DNA of 64,000 nt from the NCBI GenBank assembly GCA_012656075.1, contig JAAKBF010000035.1, forward strand, positions 372,001 to 436,000, read 5' to 3'. This stretch comes from Phytophthora hibernalis. Taxonomy: Eukaryota; Oomycota; Peronosporomycetes; Peronosporales; Peronosporaceae. Made by a program: the position numbers and the translations under genes. Of the stretch, positions 1-11,639 are shown piece by piece; position 1 is the first letter of the stretch; every line of letters starts with the position of its first letter. The notes under the pieces were generated by a model. It was not told where the DNA came from. It saw nothing but the letters and a program-made list of their open reading frames with translations, and made no database searches.

Positions 1-1
1 C

Positions 2-772
2 TTAAATGACAAGTTGAAGCAACTCGAGCATGTCATACGCAACGAATTGCCGTCAGCTGAGACCCGCAGCGATAAAGAGGTAATCAAACGATTGAGGCAA
101 AAGCTCGACGACGCGCACGCCATTATCAATGAACAAGATCAGCTGCTGCAAGCTTCACTATCGTCGACTGCAATAGATGCTCAAGTCGATCACGACAACA
201 GGAAGCGAAGTATTGCTTCGAAGACGACTAGGCGGGCTGCGCCAGTATCTGACAACAATTCGCCCGACGCAGATGCTCAGGAATATCTGGAGCACGAAAA
301 GGGTCAGCTGACTGTGCTCCGAGAAACCCTAGAAAAGGAGCGCAGACTTTGCAAGAGCAAGCTGTTAAACTCGACAAGGACCGCTTGGAGTTTGAGGTAA
401 GCAGCAATTAATGTACGTAAATCCTGATTTCGGGCAGCTCTGACCAAACTCTTTGATGTAGCTTACCAAGCAAGATCAAATGTTCGGCTCCCCGCGAAAA
501 CCTGTGTCCTCGTCTTCACGAGAGCGGCCATCGCCAGACAGTGCTGACTGCTCGACGCCAAAGCGACAACGTCGAGCGAAGCGGTTGGGCTTGGACGGTC
601 CGGACTCGCCCTTCGACATCCCGGTTTCTGGTACGTGTTCGTGCTAACGCCGATGCTATTGAAAGTCTAACTTTCTCCTTATATTACTGTTGGTGGCCGA
701 CGTGGTACAGCCACACCAGGGACGGCAGCCCTGCTCAAGAAGATCGGGATTAATGTGCCGATCGAAAAGTGA
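2..772 (+). CDS. Coiled-coil protein, C-terminal part (5' end outside window)
   Basis: The reading frame is already open at the left edge, so the start is missing. Three exons are visible: 2-396, 462-630 and 711-772. Introns are 397-461 (GTAAGC...TAG) and 631-710 (GTACGT...CAG). Exon 1 is a charged, heptad-like coiled coil with a KLDDAHAIINEQDQLLQ segment. Exons 2-3 give a Ser/Pro-rich stretch, a basic KRQRRAKR patch (possible nuclear signal) and the tail LLKKIGINVPIEK. Around 320 the frame shifts by one: the first frame reads LEKERRLC, the next reads TLQEQAVKLDKDRLEFE, and one extra G near 321 would join them. The coil is faintly like ADIP/SSX2IP-type centrosomal proteins or a kinesin tail, but no diagnostic domain is present and the function is unknown. 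Confidence 0.6.
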
Positions 773-1596
773 CCATCAAGGCGACGATCATTCTGAACAA
801 CAACTTAACGAGCCGATGGACTGGCGGGCCACTGGCCCACTGGGCCGCCCAGTGGCACCGTGCGCATTTCCCGAGCGAAGCGGCTTTCAGAGAGTCGGGT
901 CTCCGTTGCTGGTTTTACAGCGGTGGTAGCCGCCGGATGGCCCAGGAAACCTACCAGTTGGTCGGGCAGCGTGGCGTCCTCTCCGAGCACACGTTTGACA
1001 CTACAAAACCCAAACAAATGCTGCCATATCGGCCGAAATGACTGCTTCGCAGTGGAAGTGCTGTAAGGTTCATCGGTGAAAAGCACGACAAGATGTAGCC
1101 TAGAACTTCTACGATCTATCAACTTTGATTGGGGAAACCGCAGCTCCAAAGGTTTCGGTGCGCAGGCCACTCCGATGGTCGTCGCGTCTTGGATCGCATT
1201 GTCGAAGCTCTCGACGGCGCGACACAAATCTCGTCCATTTTCTATAGCGGATGAGTTAAAGCTCACTATGAGTCACAAGTGCGAGGTCTCGCCAAGCTGC
1301 TTAAGTTTGCGTTGGCCTCATGCGAGTAACTCGTTGCTGCTGCGGAGCTGTCCACATTCATAGTGAACAGGTGCTACGGGTCTCAGGACGCCAGCGGAGA
1401 CTGCCCATAATTGGAGACATCCGACCGACCAAGCTGAAGTCACACCTGATCACAGCAGCAGGTGGCCGCAAGTGCCCGGACAGGCCATTCGGTCAGGGCT
1501 GCGACATCGACGAGGCAGTTTCCCGAGCGGGCCCCGCAAACCAGAGAAGCCATTCCCCCATCGAGAGACTCCGGATCAGGTAGAGAGCAGAGGAGT
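773..1596. other. Intergenic stretch with a possible small unassigned gene
   Basis: No confident gene. An inverted repeat (arms 828-835 and 849-856, GCCACTGG/CCAGTGGC) lies just after the upstream gene. On the plus strand an ATG at 1038 opens a short reading frame (MTASQWKCCK). After a possible acceptor at about 1146 a protein-like frame runs to about 1335, containing HSDGRRVLDRIVEALDG and HYESQVRGLAKLLKFA, interrupted by one in-frame TGA near 1252. This could be a small two- or three-exon gene damaged by consensus errors, or a decayed gene. I recognise no family. Confidence 0.3.
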
Positions 1597-3107
1597 ATGG
1601 CGTTCTGGGCCGGAAGAGAGGGCTGGCAGCAGGGGGACGAAGGCTGGAGATACGAGTCCGACTCAGAGGACGAGCAGGAGCAGGAGGACGCATTTGTCGG
1701 GTCTCTTGACGACGACGAAGAGGCTGAAAGCATCCAGGACGACCCCTTCGCCACGGAGCGAATGGAGACCGACATGATGCAGCTAAACATGGTGGAGAGA
1801 CTCTCGTGGGACGTTACGAGCGAGACGTCCAGTGATGTAGAAGAGGAGGCACCGGGGCTCCTGCTGCCGACGCTGCTCCCCATTCCGGACCATTCAGAAG
1901 GAGACAATCCGCTGTGGAGTCTCATCTCGCCGTGCTCGGACGCGGCTTCTCCTCGAGCCGCGACACTGTCTCCTTTGACGAGGGTGTCCATCTCGTCCCC
2001 TGTCAGACAGCTGAGGTTTTTGAGCGTGAGCACGAGCCTTCAGAATTGCAAGCTGATAAGGACACGGAGCAACAGGTGATAGAGGAAGAGGAGGTGACCG
2101 CTTTCGACCCAGAGACGTCTTGGTCACTCGATGTGAACAGTGTCTTGTCGTCTCCGGTTGCTAAAGTAGCAGCTAACCCGTTCGCGACCTTCCGATCTAC
2201 AGAGACACCCAACAGGTCAACTAACGGCGTTATCAGCGACAGTGATGATGAAGACCAACAGAGCAGCGGCACATCAGCTCTTCGCCCGAGTTTGCTGCCG
2301 CGCGTGCCTGTAATGGCGCATTGGAGACGACAGAAAGCCCGCACGTGTTCGGGCGCAGGCTCTGCTGGTATGCCGACAGCGCTGTCGCTCGCCACCTTTA
2401 AGACGCGGACGCATTCACTCTCCCGCTCGCGGAACCAGAGCATTGACGACGAGGACGACGGGGATTTCTCAAGTGACGACGAGGACTACACACCAGAGCT
2501 GCATCGCCACCGCGCGTCGGAGACTGAGCCCTTAGGTGCCAGTCAATGGCGACGAGCAAGACACACAAGCATGAACTTTTCCAGTCATCGCCTGAGCATG
2601 AACGTGAGTATGACTCCGTCAGTGATGGCCAAGCGTCTTCAGAACGCTCGAACTAAGCTGAACGGTGGGCTGCACTTGCTGCGGTCAGGCTCGAGTGCCT
2701 CCACAGTTAACAGTGAAGAGAGCTTCCTGGACAGCCCCGCCTTCGAAGACATCAAGAGCGCACCGGCAGGAATTCATCGTGAGCCCAACATTTTCTCGAG
2801 CGAGGCAACATCCACGAGCCTCATCGGTGCTTCCAGCGCTTGCAACATTGATGCAGGGCAGCTCCATCCTACGCGCCAGCAACAACTTCGCGCTGGTATG
2901 TTCAAAGCTGCTGGGTTTATCAACCATGCTTCAGCTGAGGCTGCACGCAAACTCAAGTCGCGAGGTTTTCGAGCTCCTCAACTTCCCAGGCATAAGACCG
3001 CGGCCAGCGAGACAGAAGAAGAGGACTCAGAACATTCCACGCCACCACCACCTGCATCTCTCTTCACTGGGGAAACAACTAGCGCGGTCTCCTTGATGAA
3101 AGGCTAA
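1597..3107 (+). CDS. Acidic, Ser-rich disordered protein, function unknown
   Basis: About 503 residues without introns, starting at the first in-frame ATG (MAFWAGREGW). The N-terminus is strongly acidic (ESDSEDEQEQED, SLDDDEE) and the middle has further acidic clusters (SDSDDEDQQSS, DDEDDGDFSSDDED). The C-terminal third is basic and Ser/Arg-rich with a helical stretch (SVMAKRLQNARTKLNGGLHLL) and ends with LFTGETTSAVSLMKG. No membrane segment, signal peptide or known domain is visible. The frame shifts by one around 1915-1960: the upstream frame (DDDEEAESIQDDPF) continues as FSSSRDTVSFDEGVHLVP, and one missing base there explains it. The composition suggests a phosphorylated scaffold or nuclear protein, which is only inference. 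Confidence 0.6.
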
Positions 3108-3188
3108 CTGATGGCAGATATAAAGTTGTGAATGATACGTCAATGTTTATCTTTGTTTGATCTGTGCGTGTGGCGCATCGTAAGTTGA

Positions 3189-6100
3189 CTATTCCTCGCC
3201 CTCGTCCTCCTCTTCCTCTTCGTCTGTGCTCTCGCCCTCTACAACCGAGAGTTTGACCTCATTCTCCAGGTCACAGCCAGCGTAGCCATCGCAAATGACG
3301 TAGAGCTGGAAGGTGTGGGCGCCAATCTCGTCCGGCGCAGCGAACTGCAATGCCACGTTTGCGCGAGAGCTCGCGAACGGAACGCGCTTGATACTCAGAA
3401 GCGTGTTCTTCTTGGAGTCACCAAGCACCACCCACCAGTTCTCCGCCTTTTTCACGGGGTAGTGGCACGCGTTCACGAGACCTAACTCCTTTGACTCGTC
3501 CTGCTCCTCCTCTTCGTCCTCTTCGTCAGCACCCTCGCGCTCGAGCTGCACCTTAACGCTCACAGCTGAGCCCTGCGGAAGATTCTTGCCATCCTGCTGC
3601 ACCTTCGTCTGCACTGTCACGTCTGGGTAAACATTACAGAACTTTGCGACTGCCGACATCTTTTGCGTGTCCAGCGGTAACAGCTTGGCACGGGCGTCGT
3701 CCTCCATACTCAGGATATCCACAGGAGTCTCCACTTCCTCTTCCAGGTCCATCTCACCCAATTTCTTAAGCATATCCCGAGTGAAGAACGGGATCTGCAG
3801 CAGCGGTGAATCGCTGCTCCATTGCGCCTGAACAACCATTTGTGCGAGGTCCATGGCCGCCAGAGCGGGCTTAAGCCATCCGTTCGAACTGATCACATCC
3901 ACCATCGCGTGAAGAAGGCGCACGGCATGGCGCAGAATCAAGTTCAGGTCCTGGCGCAGCGCTGGGCTCAGACGGTCATGCTGTTTGCTGAAGTGGACCT
4001 GCAGCAGCACGTTTGTTTTCACGTGTGCCTGGCCATAGTCTCCTCCAGCTGCAACCGGGAATTTGAGATGCTTTGCAAGCCCCTCCAGCTTCTTGTCTTC
4101 GCCGTGGCGACTCGGTAGGTCACTGAATTCAGTTGCTGACGATAAAATCGTCAGAAGCGCGCGCACCTTCGAATCCGCTTTCAGGCTGCACGCAAACAGC
4201 TCGATCGTCGTATACTTGATGTAGTAGTATGCTGCAATCATACCCAAGTTTAGCGGTACAAGACGTTCTCCACCCTCATTCTCGTCATCTTCCTCTTCTT
4301 CAACAACCTGGATGCAGCGCGACTCCTCCAACGCGTTAACCGTAGTCTCCACAAGTTCTGAGAGATGATCAGACAGATGCACATTGGTAGCGCCCTGTAG
4401 GTTGTAGTAATTGGGGTTCTTCATGAAACGGCGGTACATGAAAGTCCATGTGAGGTAGTCCACCGCGTCCTGCTTGCTTTCAATGGTCTTCGTCACGATC
4501 TCGGCGTTGATGTGGTCACTCAAAAAGTGTTCAAGTTGCGATTCCACAGGCAGCGGGTCGTACAGGAAATTGGCGTAGAACTTCTTCTTGGATGCGTGGC
4601 AGAAGAGAACACACTTTACAGAAGGAGAGGAAGAGTGGTTGGCGAACTTGGTCATCTGGAACACGTCAGCGAGCTGGTAGTCCACGTAACGATGCTCCCG
4701 ACCGTCGTAATACTGCGTACCCATAATCACTACCATGAACGCATTGACCTGAGCACTCCGCAGCTCCCACGCCATCGACTGAGGGATGATCAGGACCTGA
4801 ATTTTGCCGGTTGCATATCGGTGCAAGACGTACTCGCGATTCTTCGCAGACATAATATCCGCGCAGTAGCCCACACCGTTCTCCAACGTGTGCAGTAAAG
4901 CAGCATCCTCCAGAGGCAGATCCACTGTGTCCTTTGCAGAGTGACATACAAATTTCTGGGGGTCGTTTTCTGCCAACGCAAAGGTGATCAAGTCGATCGC
5001 ACTCAGCTGTGCCTGCTTAGCTGACGGCACAAATACAACAACGGGCTTCTTCTCCGCTTGATTCGCGACAGTATTGTACAGAGGTTTGGCCATAGCCAGC
5101 ATGCGAGACGAAAAGTCGTTTATCTCGAAGCCCTGAACGCGAATCTCCAACGGCTGCGGACGAACGTTCGGGTGGAAGTTGAAGATACCTTCTGACGTAC
5201 TGGCACCGAGCCACTCACCGACATCGCGAGCGTTTGCGATGGAGTTACTCATAGCCAAGATGCGCATTCGGCCTCCTCGCTCACCAGCCGCTTTCTTCTT
5301 TTTCTCCATGTCAGCACCAATAAATCGCATCCGTGACATCACAACCTCGATTGTGGGACCGTATTCGCCACCACCGATGAAATGGGCCTCATCCAAAAGC
5401 AGCAGACTGACGTTTTGGATACGTTTGCGTTGCTTCCATCGTCGAGAAAGAACATCCCATTGCGTAGGTGTAGCAATCAAGATGTTTGCGCTTGCTAGCA
5501 ACCGTAAATCTGCGGTAGAGTCACCTGTAAGCTCGACGACATTTTGCCGCCAAAAGCTCTCCTCACCGAATTTGGCGCTCCAGTCCTCATACTTCTCGTG
5601 GCTACTTGACTCCTTCGGAGTCAGAAACACGAGTAAATGGTCTCCGAACTCATCGCTCTTGGGATCAGGCTGGCCCAGAGAGAGCAAAGTCTTCATGATA
5701 GCAAGTTCAGCTAGCACGCCCTTGCCGCTTCCAGGGGGCGAGCCAATGAGAAGATTGCTTTCGGACTCGAGCAAGCGTGGTAGGACCTGCGTCTGAATAG
5801 GGTTAAAACGCTTGAACCGCCACGGGTTCGGTACTCGGGCGTTCGATAGCGACTTCAGCACAGACTCAGCCGTCTTCTTCTTACCACCAGCAAGTTTCAA
5901 TAGCATGTTGTTCACGAAAAGTGGCTGAAGGTCCAGCAATTCAGTCGGCGGGGCATTCTTCTGTGGCAGGATAAGTTTGTGGAACGATACTGGCAAAGAG
6001 CTTTCGCAGTGAATCCACTTGTCCGAGATGACCTTGATGTAGTACAGCGGGGCCAAAGGCTCAAACAACGGCATCGTAAAGCTCAGATACGTTTCCTGCG

Positions 6101-9100
6101 AGGCGAAGCGGCGCTTGATTAGCAGCCACTCGTGATGAAGGATTGTCTCGCCGTCCACATCCTCTACAAACACCCAAAAGCCCTCGGCATTGCCGTGAAC
6201 TTCACGGGTGAACTCGAAGTCCGGCGTCACCACAAGGTCCACCTTCAGCATTGAACGAGTAATCGGCTGCACGTGCGCTGAGAGTTCGAGTTTTGGGAAT
6301 TGGTGGATCATCTTGTATAGCTGCTTGCCGTACTGCGGGTTGTTGATAAGCTGGCCGAGGTCTGCAGGTTCCAGGTCGTTGTACTTCTCCCACGAGATAT
6401 CCTTTTTCTCGATCCGCTTGAGAATCGTCTCAGATATCCCTGGTGCAAACTGACGAAGAGGCGAGTGCGAGAGCCACATACGCTTATCCACCATCTTGCA
6501 AAAGCTAAGCATTCGCTCAGCAAGCGAGGCCCAGCCTCGGGTTAAACAGATCTCGAACAACGCTCGGAAAATACGGGCTGCAGACTGGTGAATGTGCGAC
6601 ATGTCTGCAAGAAGCGCAAATCCATCTAACTTCAGCCGGGAGATGTAAGCCTGCAGCAAAACATTCACCTTTGCAGAACCACTTCCAGCAGCGACACTAC
6701 CGGGGGCAGAAGAAACTAAGGATTCCTTCACCGGCACGGGCACACGCTCAAGAGCTTCACCAGCTCCAGCTTCTCCTCTGACCGAACGATCACATACTTA
6801 AACTCGTTCGAGAGCGAAAACAATCGCAAGATCTCAATGTCGGACATGTGAGGCTTCAGGTACTCATTGTACGTGCTGATCGAGTCGTGCGCAATGTAGT
6901 AATGACTCGCCACACGGCCGAGGGCAGTCACTTGGAACACCCTGAGCGTCGCTCGTATTTGATCAGATTGTGCTTCGCTAGCACTGTCGCTGCTGAGTGG
7001 ACCAAGTCTGTGCGGTACTGCAGCAGCGTCGGATCCGCCTTGCGGTCGGCGATGGAGATGCCGTACAGTGTCGGGTTGCGCAGCATGCGGATGAATAAAT
7101 ACGTGTAGCCCAGCCACGTTGCTGCTTGTGCGACGTTCTGCACGCTGCCCACCACAATCTCAGCATTCAAGTTGTCGGCCAGCTTTCCCATCAGTTGTGA
7201 TTCCACCGGGAGCTGTTGGTTCATCAACGACAAGTAATAGGTCAACTGCGAGTGCTGCGTAATGATGATGCCCTCACCCTGCGTATCGAACTGCACACGA
7301 CCAGCACGACCCAGCATCTGAAGAATGTCCAGCGGGCTCAGCTCGCACCAGTCACCCTTCTCTGCGTTGTAGATTTGAGTGCCCTTGATAATTACCGTGT
7401 GCGCTGGCAGGTTGACACCCCACGCAAGTGTCGACGTGCTAACCAATACCTTCAAGTGCCCATCTGCGAAAGCGTTTTCCACCAAGGTACGATCTTGACG
7501 TTTCATACCAGCGTGATGGATTCCGAAGCCGTACGGAAGTAGGTCCTTCAAATCGTCGTTGCGCTCAATCTTCTCAGCTTCCTGCAAAAGCACCTCGCTG
7601 GATGCAGAGTTTGGTCGGATAAGACGAGCGAGGGTGTCGTTTTCCACAAACAAGTCCCGCAGCGCCTGTGCTGTCGAGGCGGTCTCCTTTCGAGAATGCA
7701 CGAAAATCAACACCTGGTTGTCCAGCTCAGCCTGCTCCATTACCTTTTCGTAACAGATCTCGTTCATCAAAGCAAAACGTTTAACAGCCTTCTTCTCCAT
7801 GATACCGATATACTGCTGCTGCAATGGCACAGGGCGGTAACTCGAGTCGAAATAAAACAACCCCTGCGCGGGGTCTACGCGAAGGAACGCTGCTACGTCC
7901 TCGTAGTTCGGCAGTGTGGCGGAAAGACCCACCAGGCGTACCATCTGCTGTGTGGCCTCCACATTCCGGATGGTACGGGCAACCAACGCTTCCAACACCG
8001 GGCCACGCGTATCGTGCAGCAAGTGGATTTCATCAATAATAACCAGGCGTACGAGCTGCGTGTATGTGCGGTCATCTCCCGACTTTCGCGTAACGATATC
8101 CCACTTCTCGGGCGTCGTCACAATTATCTGGGTGTTGAACAATTGCTCCCGGGACAAGTTCTGGTCACCTGACAGCTCTCGTACTTGGATACCGTAAGCG
8201 CTGGAAAGTCTGGCGGAAAGGTTAAGCACCACTTCTTGCACCAGAGCCTTCATGGGTGCCACGTACACAATCTTAAACGAGTTCAGATCTATCTCACCCG
8301 TTTCCGGATCACGCGCCTTCATCACCTCGTGCAGAATTGTCAGCATGGCGACGTTCGTCTTACCAGCACCCGTAGGAGCACACAAAAGCAAGTTCTCGCT
8401 TGTTTTAAAAGCAGCGGGAACATCTTCGACTGCACGCGGTTTAGCGATTCCATGCCCTTGAATGCACCTTGTGACCACTTCGGCAGAGTTGAAATCTTGA
8501 TGCGCGCTTTCTCTTCGGCCACGGCCATCTTCGTGCGAACAGCGGGTACGTGAACTTCTTCGTATCCCTTCTTCTGTGCACGCCATGTGCCTTCCGGGAG
8601 GCGGCACTCACGGTTGCTCATCAAATGGCCACCCTCCTGGAATGCCAGTGACTCCACATCCACGTAATGCTGCGGCTTCTTCTTCGGTGCGCCGTCTCCT
8701 TCCGCCTTCACAGCCTCCTTGCTCACGTCCTCCATGTCAACATCATCATCAGACTCGTCCCCGCGTGTCTGTGTGCGCTGTCCTCCCGACTTTTGCTGCA
8801 ATTTGCGCAGCTTGTTGGCCTCCGCACGAGATGTGGTCTCCATGGCGCCGATACGGTCCTGCATCCACGAGTCGGCCGATGCCGTGGTGCGCAGCTGGTC
8901 CAAGATCGCCTTTCCTTCGCCGTCATCCAGTGCGACCATCTCCTCCTCAATGGTGCGTCGCTCTTCCTCGTCCTGTGCCTGTTTCAGTCTCGTGCAGTAG
9001 AGCACCTTGGCTCGGTTCTCCAGCAGCAGCTTGATAAAATCGAACTTGTCGTAGTCCAAGAGCAGCACCAGTCTGTTTTCGCACGCGCTCAGGTCGCTGC

Positions 9101-9998
9101 CAGCTTCCTTGAGGATGCTCAGCACCTCCTCAGCCAGTTTAGCGCTGCTCTCTGCATCTGTGTAAAACTTGGACAGTTCACGCTGCAGCCAGAAGGCGTC
9201 AATAGCATGTACATCCAGTCTGTACTTGGCGTCTCCCTCGTCTTCATCCTCATATCCCTCCTTCATCTTCATCGCTTCGCGTCCTGTAGCAGCAGCCTCC
9301 TCCTCGTCTTCTTCTTCTCTCACTTCATCCAGATCCGACTCCTCCTCTTCATCTTCCTCGTCAAAGACCACAGCCACGCCCATCTCCTTGTCCACTTCTC
9401 CTTCATCACTGTCGACTGCCGCGTCCTCTTCCTCCTCCTTTTTATCCGGATAAAAGTCCGTGACTCGTTTCCCAGCCGCCACCAATTGGCTGAAAGTGTG
9501 CGACGAGATGCTCTTCAGCAGCTTCTGTGCCTCCTTATGCTTCTCGTCGTCCCTGTAATTGTCGTTCTTCAGGATGGCCAGGATCTCCTCAGCTGCTCCA
9601 GCCAGGATCTCGCCTGGTTGGGCGCCTAATTGCTGGGCTACGACGCCCAGGATCTGCTCGTACGCGTCCTGACTCGCAGGATTCTTAGGACGGTAGGCCG
9701 CCGACTCGAAGGCCGCGCTCTCCTTCAGGATGGAGGTGGAGAACAGCAAGCCGGTGTCCTCGTCTCTGCGCTTCTTCCTGTGCTTGGCGTCCTGCGTCTG
9801 GCCTGCGCGTTTCCTGCCGCTCTGGGGCGTGGCCTTCTGCGCGCGGTCGCCCATCCTGTAGCTGATTTTGCCCGCCAGAGACTCCACCTCGCCCGTGGGT
9901 TCATCAGGCCGCCTGCGCGACTCGCTGTCCGCCTGCAGCACCAGGTTGGAGTTCTGCGTGTACGCATACTGCCGCGAACGCGCCACCTCCTCCGCCAT
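3189..9998 (-). CDS. BRR2: U5 snRNP RNA helicase Brr2 (SNRNP200)
   Basis: About 2,270 residues, close to human and yeast Brr2. It is the ATP-dependent helicase that unwinds U4/U6 snRNA during spliceosome activation. The start ATG at 9998 gives MAEEVARSRQYAYTQNSNLV, which matches the Brr2 N-terminus (ARS.QY.Y..NSNLVLQ) and the downstream DEPTGEV motif. An acidic insert lies at about residues 190-260. Cassette 1 has Walker A APTGAGKT (about residue 543) and a DEIH box (about 656). Cassette 2 has a degenerate Walker A (GSPPGSGKG, about 1421) and DEAH (about 1538), as expected for the inactive second cassette. Each cassette is followed by Sec63-type sequence, and the protein ends in an acidic tail. 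Three single-base frame breaks (8416-8418, 6940-6942, 6749) interrupt an otherwise conserved protein. No introns are needed. Confidence 0.96.
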
Positions 9999-10019
9999 AG
10001 TGAGCTCCAAGCGTTTTGT

Positions 10020-10440
10020 GCCTTTGGGGGGACAGGTCGGGTGCGGTACGGTACCGGTGTTTGGGAGGATTATTACCGGTAGTTTGAGTTTGTGGCGGAC
10101 TAAATTTTGAGAGGGCCAATTTCGGTATGATGTACCGATTTTGGGTGGGTATTTGTGTGCTTATTTGTCAATCGACCGAAGCGACAAAGATTTTTAAATC
10201 TAAGTATTAAAAAAATTAAAAACTTTTAATAAAACTACTAGAGTACTACTATTTCCAGACCGGTACCCAAAAATTGACTACAACCGGTACAAGTTTCGGG
10301 ACTAAGCTTACCGGTAGTTTGCTTTTGTGATGGACTAAAGTTTGTGACGACTAAACTTTGAGAGGGACTAAAGTTTGGGAAGGACTAAAGTGAGCTCAAA
10401 TTTCGGTACGGTATACCGATTTTGAGTGGGATATTGGGTT
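10020..10440 (+). repeat. Duplicated A/T-rich segment with GGACTAAA repeats
   Basis: This is the spacer between Brr2 and the first MIF-like gene. Two related segments (about 10073-10160 and 10309-10435) share ACCGGTAGTTTG, the phrase GACTAAA.TTTGAGAGGG, and a TTTCGGTA...TACCGATTTTG block ending in GGGTGGG/GAGTGGG. Between them is a run rich in A and T. The second segment carries four GGACTAAAG-type units in a row. No protein is encoded. It may be a duplicated promoter segment or a transposon remnant. Confidence 0.65.
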
Positions 10441-10441
10441 T

Positions 10442-10456
10442 GCTCATTCGTCAAAA
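10442..10456 (+). promoter_or_regulatory. Oomycete-type initiator element
   Basis: GCTCATTCGTCAAAA lies 17 bases before the ATG of the first MIF-like gene and fits the oomycete initiator/flanking core promoter consensus GCTCATTYBNCAWTTT closely. It predicts a transcription start here and a very short 5' leader. A weaker similar site (TTCACTTCGAGTTTT, 11193-11207) precedes the second MIF-like gene. Confidence 0.6.
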
Positions 10457-10473
10457 CAAACGCAAGAACAAGA

Positions 10474-10992
10474 ATGCCGAACGTGCAGGTGACCAGCAAC
10501 GTTGCTTCGGACGGCGTGGACAAGCTCAAGGTCATGTCCGCCATCTCCAAGGGCGTGGCCACGGCGATGGGAAAGTCGGAGCAAGTGGTGATGGTGCACC
10601 TGAACCTGGACACGTCGATGCTCTTCAAGGCGACGGATGCCGTGAGTGCACAGATATCTCTCCCTGTTACGTGATAGCTGTGCATCTAACAATTGTTATT
10701 GGTGTTACTGTTGCAGCCCTGCGCCATGATCCAACTCAGGAGCATTGGTAAGGTGGACGCCGAGCACAACCCGACGGTACGAAGTCTCTGGAGCTCTCAG
10801 TCCATTGAGCATCTCACGCTGATCACAATACATGAATTGCTGTTGCAATGGCTGTAGACGGCGTCGATCTTGACGCAGACGGTGAGCCAGGAGCTGAACG
10901 TCCCTGCGGACCGCATCTTCATGAACATCGACGACGTGCAGCGCTCGAACTGGGCCAAAGGCGGCGTGATCATCCCCGAGCCCAAGCAGTAA
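10474..10992 (+). CDS. MIF/D-dopachrome tautomerase-like protein 1
   Basis: Three exons (10474-10641, 10717-10776, 10858-10992) encode 120 residues, the usual size for the macrophage migration inhibitory factor family. Introns are 10642-10716 and 10777-10857 with GTGAGT and GTACGA donors. The initiator Met is followed by Pro (MPNVQV), the catalytic base of MIF tautomerases. The AMGKSEQVVMVHLN segment carries the Lys of the active site, and PCAMIQLRSIGKV and DRIFMNIDDV match later MIF strands. The vertebrate CxxC is absent (CAMI has one Cys), so tautomerase activity is more likely than thiol oxidoreductase activity. No signal peptide is seen. The reading frame is intact, unlike most neighbours. 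Confidence 0.92.
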
Positions 10993-11223
10993 GCTAGCTG
11001 TAGCTGTCATGCCGTACATGACTCGGCTAGACCTTAGTGCCAATGCGAACCTCGCGCGCCTTCGTGAGACAGCGCCCAATCGGAATCAATATACCGGGAA
11101 CGTCGAGCTGTGATTCATAAGCAATCGCCCTGACGCAAACATATCCTACGTCCACCGGTAAACCGGTCATGATGCGCATCAAAATCCTTTGATTCACTTC
11201 GAGTTTTGCGTCCTAGTGTCGAT

Positions 11224-11639
11224 ATGCCGTTTGTTCACGTGACCAGCAATGTCCCCAAGGCCAATGTGGACGTCCCTGCCGCCCTGCGCGCACTGTCCAA
11301 GGCTCTTTCCGCTGCTCTGGGCAAGCCCGAGTCGCATGTGATGGTGCAGCTGGACCTGGATACGCCCATGTTGTTCCAGGCCACGGACGCTGTACGTCAC
11401 TCCATTCCAAGATATTCAGTACTTTATAGCGCTAACATTCCCTGTTCGTGAGCCAGCCCTGCGTCTTCATCCACATCCGCAGCATCGGCCAAATCGACTT
11501 CGACCTCAACCCCAAGACGGCAGCGTCGCTGACCGCCACGGCGGCCGAAGTGCTCAAGCTGCCGGCCGACCGCGTCTTTCTCAACTTAGACGACGTGGCC
11601 GCCGCTAACTGGGCCATGGCGGGCAACACCTTGGGCTAA
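11224..11639 (+). CDS. MIF/D-dopachrome tautomerase-like protein 2
   Basis: Two exons (11224-11391, 11457-11639) encode 116 residues, with one 65-bp intron (GTACGT...CAG) at the same site as intron 1 of the upstream paralogue. The second intron of that paralogue is absent here. It keeps the catalytic Pro after Met (MPFVHVTSNV), the ALGKPESHVMVQLDLD segment with the active-site Lys, PCVFIHIRSIGQI, and ADRVFLNLDDVAAANW. It is clearly a tandem duplicate of the gene at 10474, about 230 bp away. CxxC is again not present (CVFI). It is probably a cytosolic tautomerase; the natural substrate is unknown. Confidence 0.92.

Noticed and set aside
805..1266. 153-residue minus-strand ORF
   Set aside because: No domain, and it overlaps a more protein-like plus-strand frame; likely chance in G/C-rich DNA.
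1147..1335. In-frame TGA inside a protein-like frame, possible selenocysteine codon
   Set aside because: Missing bases are common here, the gene family is unknown and no SECIS-like hairpin was identified after the frame. A double frame error or decay is simpler.
9169..9453. Very Ser-rich plus-strand ORF opposite Brr2
   Set aside because: It is the antisense of the acidic Glu/Asp-rich insert of Brr2; composition explains it.
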